From: Oceanospirillaceae bacterium
Lineage (GTDB): Bacteria > Pseudomonadota > Gammaproteobacteria > Pseudomonadales > Litoribrevibacteraceae
Length of the DNA stretch: 64,000 nt
Reading direction: 5' to 3'
Assembly (NCBI GenBank): GCA_015665455.1
Contig: JADFAD010000005.1
Location: 124,001 to 188,000, forward strand
Each line of letters starts with the position of its first letter. Positions within the stretch are counted from its first letter, which is position 1. Shown one piece after another: positions 28,273 through 37,870 of this stretch. The position numbers were made by a program, and so were the translations under genes. The notes beneath the pieces were generated by a model. It worked only from the letters and a program-made list of their open reading frames with translations. It made no database searches and was not told the origin of the DNA.

Positions 28273-29115
28273 CTAACCGCCAAAACCTTTCTTGGTATAA
28301 ATATCAAAACGCCCAGACTTACCTTTCATTTGAAGGCTTGGGGTTTGCCCAGCAAGAAACGGAGCAGATTTTGGTCTTTTCACAACGACTCTGTGTTTTG
28401 CAACCCTGAAAGCAGGCTCAAAAAGTTGATCCGCGTCGTCATCACAGCCAATTAACTGTTTAAATACACGCATTTCTTTTTTAACCAAAGCCGACTTAGA
28501 GCGTTCAGGAAACATGGGATCAAGATAAACAACATCAACACTTTCATCTTCCAAAGCTTGACTCGCAGCTATGAAATCCTCTTCATGAAGATTCATTCGA
28601 GCAGTAACGTCCATTACTTCTAGCGACATAGTTGCTCTATCCAGACCGTCTAATAATAACTGTCTAACCGCAGGGTTCCGCTCATACATGTCTACCCGAC
28701 AACCCAGCGCAGCCAAAATAAGGCTATCCCGACCCAAACCTGCAGTACCATCCAAAACAGACAACGAATGGCCTGCTGCAACCCTATTTAACCCCACAGC
28801 CTTCGCAACCTGCTCTCCTTTGCCTCCACCATGTTTTAGTCGGTGAACCATTGCATTACCCTCAAAGGAAACAAAAACAGCCCCTGGCGCCTTAGGACCA
28901 ACAGCTTGCAATGAGACCGCATCATCAAATAATAAGGCCTGATGCTTGTCGGGCTCCAATAAACTTAGATCGACTCCTGACTTCCCTTTTAATGAAATAA
29001 GTTGCCCGCCATTGCTCTGTACAAAATTCTCTGCTTGCTTTAAACGATGAGGCACCGCAATCACAAGCAATTCATCTTGAGCAAAAGACGGTTGAACCTT
29101 TAAAACCTGACCCAC
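28273..29115 (-). CDS. rsmJ: 16S rRNA (guanine-1516-N2)-methyltransferase
   Basis: RsmJ methylates G1516 of 16S rRNA. The protein has 280 residues (E. coli 250). The SAM-binding motif DGTAGLGRDSLILAALGC is near residue 122 and the catalytic motif VVYLDPMFPERSKSALVKKEM near 197, both diagnostic of this family. The start is a GTG at 29115. The protein stands first in a minus-strand stretch running into a terminator, with uppP just upstream. Confidence 0.92.
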   Translation of the reverse strand: MGQVLKVQPSFAQDELLVIAVPHRLKQAENFVQSNGGQLISLKGKSGVDLSLLEPDKHQALLFDDAVSLQAVGPKAPGAVFVSFEGNAMVHRLKHGGGKGEQVAKAVGLNRVAAGHSLSVLDGTAGLGRDSLILAALGCRVDMYERNPAVRQLLLDGLDRATMSLEVMDVTARMNLHEEDFIAASQALEDESVDVVYLDPMFPERSKSALVKKEMRVFKQLIGCDDDADQLFEPAFRVAKHRVVVKRPKSAPFLAGQTPSLQMKGKSGRFDIYTKKGFGG

Positions 29116-29160
29116 TGCAACCTACCTTATTAAATAAAAATCAATCCATCAAATAAATGT

Positions 29161-29970
29161 CTAGACCGGGACACTATACGCAAGCGCTATGAGGGAAACG
29201 CCTAGTACGCAACGGTAAATAACAAATGGAAGCACACCTATTCGGTTGATAAACACCAGAAATAACTTAATACAAAAATATGCACTAATAGCGGCTAACA
29301 ACGCGCCGACGCCAGCGACAAGTAATGATGCATCTCCACCTTGCTCCACCAAATCTTTACTCTTAAATAAACCTGCGCCAAGAATCACAGGAATTGATAA
29401 TAAGAATGAAAACCGCGCAGCGCTGTCACGTGTTTGCCCCAGAAATAGAGAAGCAGTCATAGTCACACCTGAACGGGAAGTCCCAGGTATCAAAGCAAAT
29501 ATTTGAGCCAACCCAACAGCTAAAGCGCCCTTAATACCTAGCGACTCTAATGGCTCTCGTCTCGTCCCTGCTTTATCAGCCCATAAGAGCAACAAACCAA
29601 AAAAGATTGAAGAAGCACCAATAACTAAAACAGATCTAAGATTACCTTCAATAAAGTCTTTCAGTGTTGCACCACATAAAACAACCGGTATCGTCGCAAC
29701 GATGATCCACCAGCCCAACTGAGCTTCTTTCGTAAACCCTTTTCCTGCAAAACTGCCAAACCATGCCAATGCAATTTTATATACGTCTTCTCTGAAATAA
29801 ACTAAAACGGCAACCAATGTACCAACATGGACGGCAACATCAAACGTTAACCCTTGATCTTCCCAACCAAATAATTGAGACGGTAAAATAAGGTGCGCAG
29901 AACTGGAAATAGGTAAAAACTCAGTCAATCCTTGAATAACAGCTAGAAATACAACTTGAAACCAACCCAT
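29161..29970 (-). CDS. uppP: Undecaprenyl-diphosphate phosphatase
   Basis: UppP (BacA) dephosphorylates undecaprenyl diphosphate to recycle the cell-wall lipid carrier and gives bacitracin tolerance. The protein has 269 residues and is very hydrophobic. The two active-site motifs are QGLTEFLPISSSAHL near the N-terminus and PGTSRSGVTMTAS near residue 160. The ATG at 29970 is preceded by GGAG about six bases upstream; a TTG just before it is less likely. It works on the product of UppS, encoded elsewhere in this window. Confidence 0.96.
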   Translation of the reverse strand: MGWFQVVFLAVIQGLTEFLPISSSAHLILPSQLFGWEDQGLTFDVAVHVGTLVAVLVYFREDVYKIALAWFGSFAGKGFTKEAQLGWWIIVATIPVVLCGATLKDFIEGNLRSVLVIGASSIFFGLLLLWADKAGTRREPLESLGIKGALAVGLAQIFALIPGTSRSGVTMTASLFLGQTRDSAARFSFLLSIPVILGAGLFKSKDLVEQGGDASLLVAGVGALLAAISAYFCIKLFLVFINRIGVLPFVIYRCVLGVSLIALAYSVPV

Positions 29971-30016
29971 CAAATTCTCCTTTCTGGTGGGTAAAACATA
30001 TTAATCAATCTAAAAA

Positions 30017-30697
30017 TCACTTCTGATCTAATTTCTTCTTTGCTACGTTATTTCGGACGTACACAGGTTCCACCTGATCAGCCGACTGCCAAACTACATC
30101 AGTATGTAAACTCGCGTATTGAATCATCGCTTCAGCGCTTGGTCGCTCTTCAGGATACAACAACGTATCTTTCTTCAACGCCTTCATTTCTTCCTTATAC
30201 ACAAGCCCTGTGCCAATAACCACACTAACATCTGCTACATCAATCGATTGAGCAGACGAAACAAAAGGCCCTTCTAAAATCCGTACGCTTCCATTCCTCA
30301 CCTCAAAACGCGACCAATACAACTCTTTCATCCTTGCATCAATCGTCGTAAGCATAGACCCTTCTTTTAATTCGCTGAGCTGAACTGCCTGGTAAGCCAA
30401 TGCACTCAACGTAGAAATGACAGCGACGGGTTTATTGCAAGCAAAAGCCAGCCCCTGAACAACACCAAAAGCAATTCGTAAGCCAGTAAAAGACCCTGGC
30501 CCAGCACCTACAATAAACCCTTCAACTTGAGAGACAGCTACGCCATTCTCAGCAAGTAAAGCTTCAACCATAGGAAGTATGTTTAAGGTATGCTCACGCG
30601 GCATGAGTTCATGAGATGAGTACACGTTACCATCGTGCAACAAGGCAACCGAACATGCATCAGTGGAAGTATCTACAGCAAGAACACAAGATTTCAT
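30017..30697 (-). CDS. tsaB: tRNA threonylcarbamoyladenosine biosynthesis protein TsaB
   Basis: TsaB is the pseudo-ATPase partner of TsaD and TsaE in making t6A37 of tRNAs that read ANN codons. The protein has 226 residues from the ATG at 30697 (E. coli 231). The ASKHA-fold opening VLAVDTSTDACSVAL and GFIVGAGPGSFTGLRIAFGVVQGLA are diagnostic. A TTG four codons earlier could also start the frame. The neighbour adk is also adjacent to this gene in Pseudomonas, as I recall. Confidence 0.95.
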   Translation of the reverse strand: MKSCVLAVDTSTDACSVALLHDGNVYSSHELMPREHTLNILPMVEALLAENGVAVSQVEGFIVGAGPGSFTGLRIAFGVVQGLAFACNKPVAVISTLSALAYQAVQLSELKEGSMLTTIDARMKELYWSRFEVRNGSVRILEGPFVSSAQSIDVADVSVVIGTGLVYKEEMKALKKDTLLYPEERPSAEAMIQYASLHTDVVWQSADQVEPVYVRNNVAKKKLDQK

Positions 30698-30732
30698 AGT
30701 TAGATTCAATAGGCAGTTTTTTAAAAGTTAAA

Positions 30733-30773
30733 TATAGAAAAGGCCCAAAAACATCACGTTTTTAGACCCTTTC
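30733..30773 (-). terminator. Probable intrinsic terminator after adk
   Basis: On the minus strand AAAGGGTCTAAAAAC and GTTTTTGGGCCTTTT form an imperfect hairpin with a five-base loop, followed by a short T-containing stretch. It lies between adk and tsaB. Confidence 0.55.
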
Positions 30774-30798
30774 ATCAAAACAAAGCTGTTTTTGAGCA

Positions 30799-31491
<693 letters not shown>

Positions 31492-31585
31492 TTATAGGTC
31501 TTTATATTACGATTATCTAGAGAACAATTCCGATATGACAAATTAGCCTGAGCTATCACAGTAAAAGAGCCTTTCGAGCACAAAA

Positions 31586-31601
31586 GAATTGTGAACAATT
31601 C
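31586..31601. promoter_or_regulatory. Operator-like palindrome between adk and the divergent gene
   Basis: GAATTGTGAACAATTC is a perfect 16-base dyad. Its right half plus one base, GAACAATTCC (31593-31602), occurs a second time at 31522-31531, on the adk side. A dyad with a repeated half-site in a divergent 260-base intergenic region suggests a repressor or activator site. The protein that might bind it is not known. Confidence 0.4.
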
Positions 31602-31715
31602 CATTTTTACAATTTTCAAACATAACTTACAAAAACAGCCACATACACTCAGGAAACTTCTACTAAACTGTATAGAAAGAACGGGGAAAAAGCACTTATT
31701 ACAGGAATGACTCGC

Positions 31716-32063
31716 ATGAAAAAACTACAAGACTTACTTCAAGAATGGCAGTCACACTCCATCCAAAATTTAGATGAAAAAGAATTTTCGGTTAAGCTTT
31801 CCAAACAAGATGCCGCTCGTATTAACGCCCTATCCGATCTATACCCAAGATTGAGCGCTCAAGATGTTACACGAGAGCTACTCCACATAGCGTTGGATGA
31901 AGTGGAAGCTTCATTTCCCTACGTTAAAGGCAGTAAAGTCGTTGCTGAAGACGAAGAGGGTGACCCGATATATGAAGATGACGGTTTAACGCCGAGATAC
32001 TTAAAATTAACGAGAGAACATATCAAGCGTCTCAAGAAAGCCGCTAATTGCCCAACGGACTAA
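31716..32063 (+). CDS. Small conserved-looking protein, unknown function
   Basis: The protein has 115 residues from the ATG at 31716; AGGA lies about nine bases before it, whereas an upstream ATG at 31707 touches the AGGA and is unlikely. It has a charged N-terminal helix, a segment resembling a regulatory helix pair (VKLSKQDAARINALSDLYPRLSAQDVTRELLHIALDEVE, written here only as its location, residues 28-66), an acidic loop (DEEGDPIYEDDG) and a basic C-terminus. The middle part could be a ribbon-helix-helix-like fold, but this is speculative. It stands alone, convergent with mazG. Confidence 0.75.
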   Translation: MKKLQDLLQEWQSHSIQNLDEKEFSVKLSKQDAARINALSDLYPRLSAQDVTRELLHIALDEVEASFPYVKGSKVVAEDEEGDPIYEDDGLTPRYLKLTREHIKRLKKAANCPTD

Positions 32064-32071
32064 CGTTGGGC
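32050..32071. terminator. Hairpin between convergent genes, no T run
   Basis: GCCCAACG and CGTTGGGC arms with a six-base loop include the stop codon of the small upstream gene. No T run follows on either strand, so it may stabilise the 3' end or act as a weak terminator for both convergent genes. Confidence 0.45.
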
Positions 32072-32077
32072 CAATGA

Positions 32078-32929
32078 TCATTCGGTGGAGCCAGCCTTCT
32101 CTCTTTGCTTTACTTTAATCCAGTAGGAATCTTGCTCATCAAGAGAAAGGCTGGAGAAATCAATACCATCCTCTTCAGCCAACAACTCCATGTGTCGGAA
32201 ACGGCGTTCAAACTTTATGTTCGCTTTAATCAGCGCTGTTTCTGGATGTACCTTATGATGTCGAGCCAGATTCACACAGCAGAATAATAAATCACCAAGT
32301 TCTTCTTCTAGGTTTTCTTCATCAGGCGCGTCTTCTACCTCCTGCAGTTCGGACAACAACTGAGACTTTACAGAATTCACATCATTCCAATCGAAACCTA
32401 CAGATGATGCTTTTTTCTGAAGTTTCCAAGCTTTAATTAATCCAGGCAAACCATCAGTAAGGTTGTCCATCGCCGAAGATCGTACCGTTGTGCTTGTAAC
32501 TTGTTCCTGTTGTTTAATTTCATTCCACTGTTGGCTTAATGCTTGATCAGTCAGTAATGATCTATCAACTGGAGTACTTATGGGTACGCCTTTTCCTGAG
32601 GAATCAGGTCGCAACCTGCCCTCTGGAAAAACATGGGGGTGACGCCGCAACATTTTCTCAACTAAACCATTTATTACATCATGAAAATCAAACCACTGTT
32701 TTTCATCGGCTAACTTACTGTAAAAGATCGCCTGAAAGATTAGATCACCCAATTCTTTCTTTAATTCATCCCAGTCTTTTCTAGCAATGGCATCAGCCAC
32801 TTCATACGCCTCTTCCAACGTATGGGGAATAATCGTTTCAAATGTCTGCTTCAGGTCCCAAGGACATCCGTGCTCTTGATCCCGTAAGCGATCCATCAGA
32901 AGGATCAAATCATCTAGGTTATAAGCCAT
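32078..32929 (-). CDS. mazG: Nucleoside triphosphate pyrophosphohydrolase MazG
   Basis: MazG hydrolyses NTPs to NMPs, cleaning non-canonical nucleotides and, in E. coli, lowering ppGpp during starvation. The protein has 283 residues (E. coli 263). It has the tandem MazG repeat: the first domain has CPWDLKQTFETIIPHTLEEAYE and KKELGDLIFQ with metal-binding EExxE/ExxD motifs, and the second has LQEVEDAPDEENLEEELGDLLF. It lies 25 bases downstream of relA, the usual pairing, suggesting co-regulation of alarmone metabolism. Confidence 0.95.
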   Translation of the reverse strand: MAYNLDDLILLMDRLRDQEHGCPWDLKQTFETIIPHTLEEAYEVADAIARKDWDELKKELGDLIFQAIFYSKLADEKQWFDFHDVINGLVEKMLRRHPHVFPEGRLRPDSSGKGVPISTPVDRSLLTDQALSQQWNEIKQQEQVTSTTVRSSAMDNLTDGLPGLIKAWKLQKKASSVGFDWNDVNSVKSQLLSELQEVEDAPDEENLEEELGDLLFCCVNLARHHKVHPETALIKANIKFERRFRHMELLAEEDGIDFSSLSLDEQDSYWIKVKQREKAGSTE

Positions 32930-32954
32930 TGCTCTGAGTCATCTCTTAAATTCT

Positions 32955-35186
32955 TTAACCATCGCTGTGACGATGTGCATCAATAATGTTTGGCAGCTGA
33001 TCAATTTTAGTAATCACTCGACTCAGATCCGATAAGTCAGAAATTTCTGCAGTAATGACCATCGTCGCAATATTTTTGTCTTTATTCGAGTGAGTATTCA
33101 TTGCAGTTAGGTTAATCCCTTCATTCGCAAGAACTAGCGTGATATCCCTTAAAAGACCAGCCCTATCGTAAGCTTTAATCTTAATATCCACAGGGTATGT
33201 ATCGGTTGGGTCTACGCCCCAATCTACAGCGATCATTCGTTCATCGTCTTTCTTCTGAAGGTAAATCACATTAGGACAATCTTGCCGGTGAATACTGACA
33301 CCTTTACCTCGGGTAATGTAGCCAACCACAGGGTCCCCAGGAACAGGTTTACAACATGCCGCCAAGCTGGAAAGTAAGCTTCCCACACCTTGAACTTGAA
33401 CATCTTCGGTGCCTCTAGGTTTTGGCTGAGATAAGTTAACTGGCCTCTTTTGCTCATCCGGTTTTAAAAACGATTGCGCAGCATGAATCACCTGTCCTAA
33501 TCGTAAATCTCCCGAACCAATACGAGCAAACATGTCCTCATCGCTCTTCAGCTCTAACTTACTGGCTAACGCCTTCAGATCTATCTTTTGTAGCGAAACT
33601 TTTCTAAGCTCAGGCACCAACATCTCACGACCATCAATGACATTTTGATCACGAGCCTGTTCTTTAAACCAATGTTGTACTTTCGCCCTCGCTCGACCGG
33701 TTTTTAAATACCCCACATCAGGGTTCAACCAATCACGACTCGGCTTAGCTTCTTTAGCGGTAAGAACCTCTATCTGTTCGCCGGTTTGTATCTTATACGT
33801 CAGAGGAACTATCTTTCCATTGACCTTAGCACCTCGACACGCATGCCCTACTTCAGTATGAACTCGATAGGCAAAATCCAACGGTGTCGAGTCGGCAGGT
33901 AGATCAACAACATGGCCATCAGGAGTAAAGACGTAAATTCTTTCTTCTGACACCCCTAGGTCCAAATCGTCTCCTAAACCGTCCAAGCTTCCCATGTCAT
34001 CCTGCCACTGCAACACTTGTCGAAGCCACATGATTTTCTGCTCATAAGAGTCTTGTTTCGATTTAGTATCCGTTCCTTTATAAAGCCAGTGTGCACATAC
34101 ACCAAGTTCGGCATCTTCGTGCATTTCTTCAGAGCGTATTTGAACCTCTAACGTTCTGCCTTGATGAGTAATGACCGCCGTGTGAAGTGACCTATAACCA
34201 TTGGGTTTCGGTGAAGCAATATAATCATCAAATTCTTGAGGTATATGCTTCCAAACAGAATGAACAACCCCCAGAACGGCATAGCAATCGCGAACATCTT
34301 TTACGAGAATCCGGACCGCTCTAATGTCATACACTTGATCAAACGGAATTTTCTTGCGCTGCATCTTTCTCCAGATGCTGTAGATATGCTTTACCCGTCC
34401 ATTGATCTCTGCGTCTATGCCCATTCTACCCAGAGACTTTTGAAGCATCTCAATAACATCTTCAATGTACTTCTGACGATCAATTCGTTTCTCTTCAAGT
34501 AAGCTCGCAATACGTTTATACGCCGTTGGCTCAAGGTACCTAAAAGAAAGATCTTCAAGCTCCCACTTTATATGGCCAATGCCTAAACGATGTGAAAGTG
34601 GAGCGTACACATGAAAGACTTCTCTCGCGACCCGCATTTTACGTTCGCGAGAAGCATTTTTTACCGCACGAATAGCACACGTTCTTTCTGCCAGTTTGAT
34701 TAGCGCAACACGAACATCATCCACCATAGCAACAAGCATCTTTCGGATATTATCCATCTGGCTTTGCTGCTGACCTAAAACCACCTTATTCGTTGGACTG
34801 ATCAATGTGCCTATCGCGGCCATTTTCAGTACGCCTTCGATCAAGTTTGCAACCGTTTCATTGATTTCTGTGCGTATTCTATCAATGGATATACGACCTT
34901 CTCGTACAGCACGATAAATAATGGCCGCAACAAGGGTATCTTGGTCTAATTGGAGATCTGCAAGAATCTCGGCCATTTCTATGCCGACGTTCATGCATCC
35001 GTAACCATCAGGCCATGTGTTTTCACCTAAACTGGCATCAAATTGGGCTATTTCCGCCAAATGACAGGCATAACGAATTTGAGCAATGTCTAGGATTTCT
35101 ACTTTGTCGGAGAGTAATTGGAGCCACTGTTCAGCATCGAGACGACCATTACTACTAAGAGGCTGATCTTTTCGTACAGTTACCAT
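32955..35186 (-). CDS. relA: GTP pyrophosphokinase RelA
   Basis: RelA makes (p)ppGpp on ribosomes stalled by uncharged tRNA. The protein has 743 residues (E. coli 744). Domains: an N-terminal pseudo-hydrolase domain, the synthetase domain with QEFDDYIASPKPNGYRSLH near residue 320, a TGS domain starting at RIYVFTPDGHVVDLP, a zinc-finger/conserved-cysteine region (ACCKPVPGDPVVGYI) and a C-terminal ACT domain. The acidic EFDD motif marks the RelA type, against the basic RFKD of SpoT. The HD dyad is absent (YRAVREGR), so it should only synthesise. Confidence 0.97.
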   Translation of the reverse strand: MVTVRKDQPLSSNGRLDAEQWLQLLSDKVEILDIAQIRYACHLAEIAQFDASLGENTWPDGYGCMNVGIEMAEILADLQLDQDTLVAAIIYRAVREGRISIDRIRTEINETVANLIEGVLKMAAIGTLISPTNKVVLGQQQSQMDNIRKMLVAMVDDVRVALIKLAERTCAIRAVKNASRERKMRVAREVFHVYAPLSHRLGIGHIKWELEDLSFRYLEPTAYKRIASLLEEKRIDRQKYIEDVIEMLQKSLGRMGIDAEINGRVKHIYSIWRKMQRKKIPFDQVYDIRAVRILVKDVRDCYAVLGVVHSVWKHIPQEFDDYIASPKPNGYRSLHTAVITHQGRTLEVQIRSEEMHEDAELGVCAHWLYKGTDTKSKQDSYEQKIMWLRQVLQWQDDMGSLDGLGDDLDLGVSEERIYVFTPDGHVVDLPADSTPLDFAYRVHTEVGHACRGAKVNGKIVPLTYKIQTGEQIEVLTAKEAKPSRDWLNPDVGYLKTGRARAKVQHWFKEQARDQNVIDGREMLVPELRKVSLQKIDLKALASKLELKSDEDMFARIGSGDLRLGQVIHAAQSFLKPDEQKRPVNLSQPKPRGTEDVQVQGVGSLLSSLAACCKPVPGDPVVGYITRGKGVSIHRQDCPNVIYLQKKDDERMIAVDWGVDPTDTYPVDIKIKAYDRAGLLRDITLVLANEGINLTAMNTHSNKDKNIATMVITAEISDLSDLSRVITKIDQLPNIIDAHRHSDG

Positions 35187-35270
35187 AATCCAACATATCC
35201 TTATGGAATAGCATAAAAATAGGTATTGTAGTCGACAACTGATTCCATCATCTATCGACTATTACCTGAT

Positions 35271-36707
35271 TTACAAAACTTTGCGTTTGAAAATAAGCAA
35301 AGTTTCTACATGTGATGTTTGCGCAAACATGTCGATCAAGTGCGCTCCTGAAATATTATAACCTTGTTCAAGAATAGCCTTAGTATCACGCGCCAAAGAT
35401 GATGGATTGCACGAAATATACGCAATCGTATCAGCCCCGGTTCTGCCGATATGCTGAGAAACTAATTCAGCCCCCGCTCTAGGAGGGTCCAAAATAATTT
35501 TATCGGCGCCTTTATCTAGCCACCCTAACGCATCTTCATTAAAGAGATCTTGAACAACTGCGTCCATATTCAACAATTTATTTTGCTGTGCATTTAAAAT
35601 AGATTTCTGCACCATTTCATCGATTGCTTCAACAGCCGTCACTGACTTTGCTAACCTTGCGACAGGTAATGAAAAGTTACCCAAGCCGCTAAACAGATCC
35701 AAAACAGTATCTTGCTCCGTAAGACGCAACGCTTCAATAACTTGAGATACCAACTTCTTATTTACTTTCGGGTTAACTTGTAAAAAGTCTTCCGGCGTGT
35801 AAGAAACCTTGGTGCCATCTTGCAAAATATAGAAAGGTTGTTCGCCTGAAATTAAGACCAAATCCTGATCGCCTTCCTTTAACCACACATTGATTTGATG
35901 CTGTTCTGACCAATGAACCACCCTATTACGTAAACGATCTGAAAGCGGTTTGATTGTTCTAAAACAAACCGTCGTGCTGTCTTCATCTGCAACGCATTCA
36001 ATATGCGCGAACAAGTATAATTCAGCTTTATACGCCTCATTTTGATGAAGGTCATCAAATAAACAATTCAACTCATCAAGTAACGTCTGTAGATATGAAT
36101 TAACAACGACACAGGTTTTAATTGGTACTAGTTTCTTACTTTTTGCTGCGCGAAATCCAACCAAAAGCGTTTGTTTATTTTTATCAAAATAACATGCAAG
36201 CCGGACTTTACGTCGATACTCATAACCAGACTCATTCAATTCATCCATGATGGGAGTCCCCCAAGGGATATCTTTCACTCCCGAGCTCCGAGTCAACATC
36301 TGATTAACTGATGATTGTTTAAGATCTATTTGGCTTCTGTAATCTAAATGCTGGAAGTCACAACCCCCGCATTGTTGGTAAACCTTACAAGAAGGACGAA
36401 CTCGATAATCAGCGGGATCAAGAACCTTAATAAGCTTAGCTTCAACTCTTTTGTTGTTCGCAGAAACTATTTCAGCCTTAACTCGTTCTTTTGGCAACGC
36501 ACCACTAATAAAACAAGCTCGACCATTGAATCGAGCAATTCCTCGACCGTCATAACCTAAAGAATCAACATCCAGCTCTATAACTCTTTGATCCGTATTA
36601 ACAGCACCTGAGGATATGCCTGAAGAACGATAAACCTTCTTTCCTCCAGGTTTGTTAGAGCGAGAATGTGAGGATTTTTTAGAACCGCTAGGGCGAGAAC
36701 GAGCCAT
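35271..36707 (-). CDS. rlmD: 23S rRNA (uracil-1939-C5)-methyltransferase
   Basis: RlmD (RumA) methylates U1939 of 23S rRNA using an iron-sulfur cluster and SAM. The protein has 478 residues (E. coli 433); the extra length is a basic, Ser/Gly-rich N-terminus (about residues 1-35). A TRAM domain follows, then the cluster cysteines in CKVYQQCGGCDFQ, the SAM motif VLDLFSGLGNFSLPVA and the catalytic YISCNPSSLARD near the C-terminus. The cysM-rlmD-relA-mazG order is that of Pseudomonas. Confidence 0.96.
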   Translation of the reverse strand: MARSRPSGSKKSSHSRSNKPGGKKVYRSSGISSGAVNTDQRVIELDVDSLGYDGRGIARFNGRACFISGALPKERVKAEIVSANNKRVEAKLIKVLDPADYRVRPSCKVYQQCGGCDFQHLDYRSQIDLKQSSVNQMLTRSSGVKDIPWGTPIMDELNESGYEYRRKVRLACYFDKNKQTLLVGFRAAKSKKLVPIKTCVVVNSYLQTLLDELNCLFDDLHQNEAYKAELYLFAHIECVADEDSTTVCFRTIKPLSDRLRNRVVHWSEQHQINVWLKEGDQDLVLISGEQPFYILQDGTKVSYTPEDFLQVNPKVNKKLVSQVIEALRLTEQDTVLDLFSGLGNFSLPVARLAKSVTAVEAIDEMVQKSILNAQQNKLLNMDAVVQDLFNEDALGWLDKGADKIILDPPRAGAELVSQHIGRTGADTIAYISCNPSSLARDTKAILEQGYNISGAHLIDMFAQTSHVETLLIFKRKVL

Positions 36708-36734
36708 GAATAGTACTTCGATAAAAGAGTTTCA

Positions 36735-36765
36735 AGAAAACTAAGGCACTCGTACTGTGCCTTAG
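36735..36765 (-). terminator. Intrinsic terminator after cysM
   Basis: Nine-base arms CTAAGGCAC and GTGCCTTAG enclose a seven-base loop. On the minus strand TTTTCTT follows. It lies 36 bases past the cysM stop and just before the rlmD start. Confidence 0.75.
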
Positions 36766-36800
36766 GATAAAAATAAACCAAGGTTCAAGAACCTACTAAC

Positions 36801-37697
36801 TCAACTACTGAACACCCCAGTAGATAAGTAGCGATCACCACGATCACAAATAATAGCGACAATGGTCGCATTATTTACGGTTTCAGACAGCTCCAGAGCG
36901 GCAGCCACTGCTCCTCCAGAGGAGACACCACAAAAGATCCCTTCTTTAGTGGCTAAGTCTTTCATTACTTGCTCAGCTCTTTCCTGTCCCATATCCACTT
37001 TAATATCTACTCTAAAGTCTTCAAATATAGAGGGTAAGTACTCAATTGGCCAACGACGAATACCAGGAATCGCAGCTCCTTCTAATGGCTGTAGACCTAT
37101 GATCTGAACATTAGGATTTTTCTCTTTCAAAAATCGAGACGTCCCCATAATGGTTCCCGTGGTTCCCATGGAACTAACAAAATGCGTAATATTGCCCGCC
37201 GTTTGTTGCCAAATTTCTGGGCCCGTCGTTTCGTAATGAGCCAAGGGATTATCAAAATTCCCAAACTGGTCTAAAACACGACCCTTTCCATCACTCTGCA
37301 TTTGAATTGCCAAATCACGGGCGGCTTCCATCCCTTCTTCTTTGGTCACCGTAATCAACTCCGCACCATAGGCGGACATTGCCAGCTTACGCTCTTCACT
37401 CATATTATCAGGCATAATCAGAATCATCCGATATCCCTTAATTGCAGCGGCCATAGCCAAAGCAATGCCTGTATTGCCACTGGTTGCTTCAATAAGAGTA
37501 TCACCCGGTTGTATATCACCACGCTTTTCTGCATTCGTTATCATGCTCAAAGCGGGACGATCTTTAACAGAACCCGCTGGATTATTACCTTCCAGTTTCA
37601 CTAAGATAACGTTGGACGGATTTGGGTTAATTCGTTGCAGACGAACGAGAGGGGTATTACCAACGCACTGTTCAATCGTAGGGTAATCATGATTCAT
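36801..37697 (-). CDS. cysM: Cysteine synthase B
   Basis: CysM is a PLP enzyme that makes cysteine from O-acetylserine and sulfide or thiosulfate. From the ATG at 37697 it has 298 residues (E. coli 303). The PLP lysine is K45 in NPAGSVKDRPA; EATSGNTGIALAM binds the cofactor phosphate/substrate and GTTGTIMG the phosphate. An in-frame TTG five codons upstream is less likely by alignment with the E. coli start. The gene is divergent from the hybrid kinase gene. Confidence 0.95.
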   Translation of the reverse strand: MNHDYPTIEQCVGNTPLVRLQRINPNPSNVILVKLEGNNPAGSVKDRPALSMITNAEKRGDIQPGDTLIEATSGNTGIALAMAAAIKGYRMILIMPDNMSEERKLAMSAYGAELITVTKEEGMEAARDLAIQMQSDGKGRVLDQFGNFDNPLAHYETTGPEIWQQTAGNITHFVSSMGTTGTIMGTSRFLKEKNPNVQIIGLQPLEGAAIPGIRRWPIEYLPSIFEDFRVDIKVDMGQERAEQVMKDLATKEGIFCGVSSGGAVAAALELSETVNNATIVAIICDRGDRYLSTGVFSS

Positions 37698-37870
37698 GAT
37701 GTGGAAATCCAATATTGCTTAACAATCAATTCATTAACAAGTTAGAGTGAGTTAAAGTAACTCCAATAAACCAATAGCACATCATACGATGTTTAAGCGC
37801 TGACTAATAAGAATATAAAGCACTATTTTTATTCATCTTAAGAATAATTGAAAATAAAAAGAGATCTCTC

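Noticed and set aside
31586-31601. A lac-operator-like reading of the palindrome upstream of the small unknown gene
   Set aside because: The dyad shares a few bases with lacO, but no sugar genes or LacI-type regulator are nearby, so only an unnamed operator is proposed.
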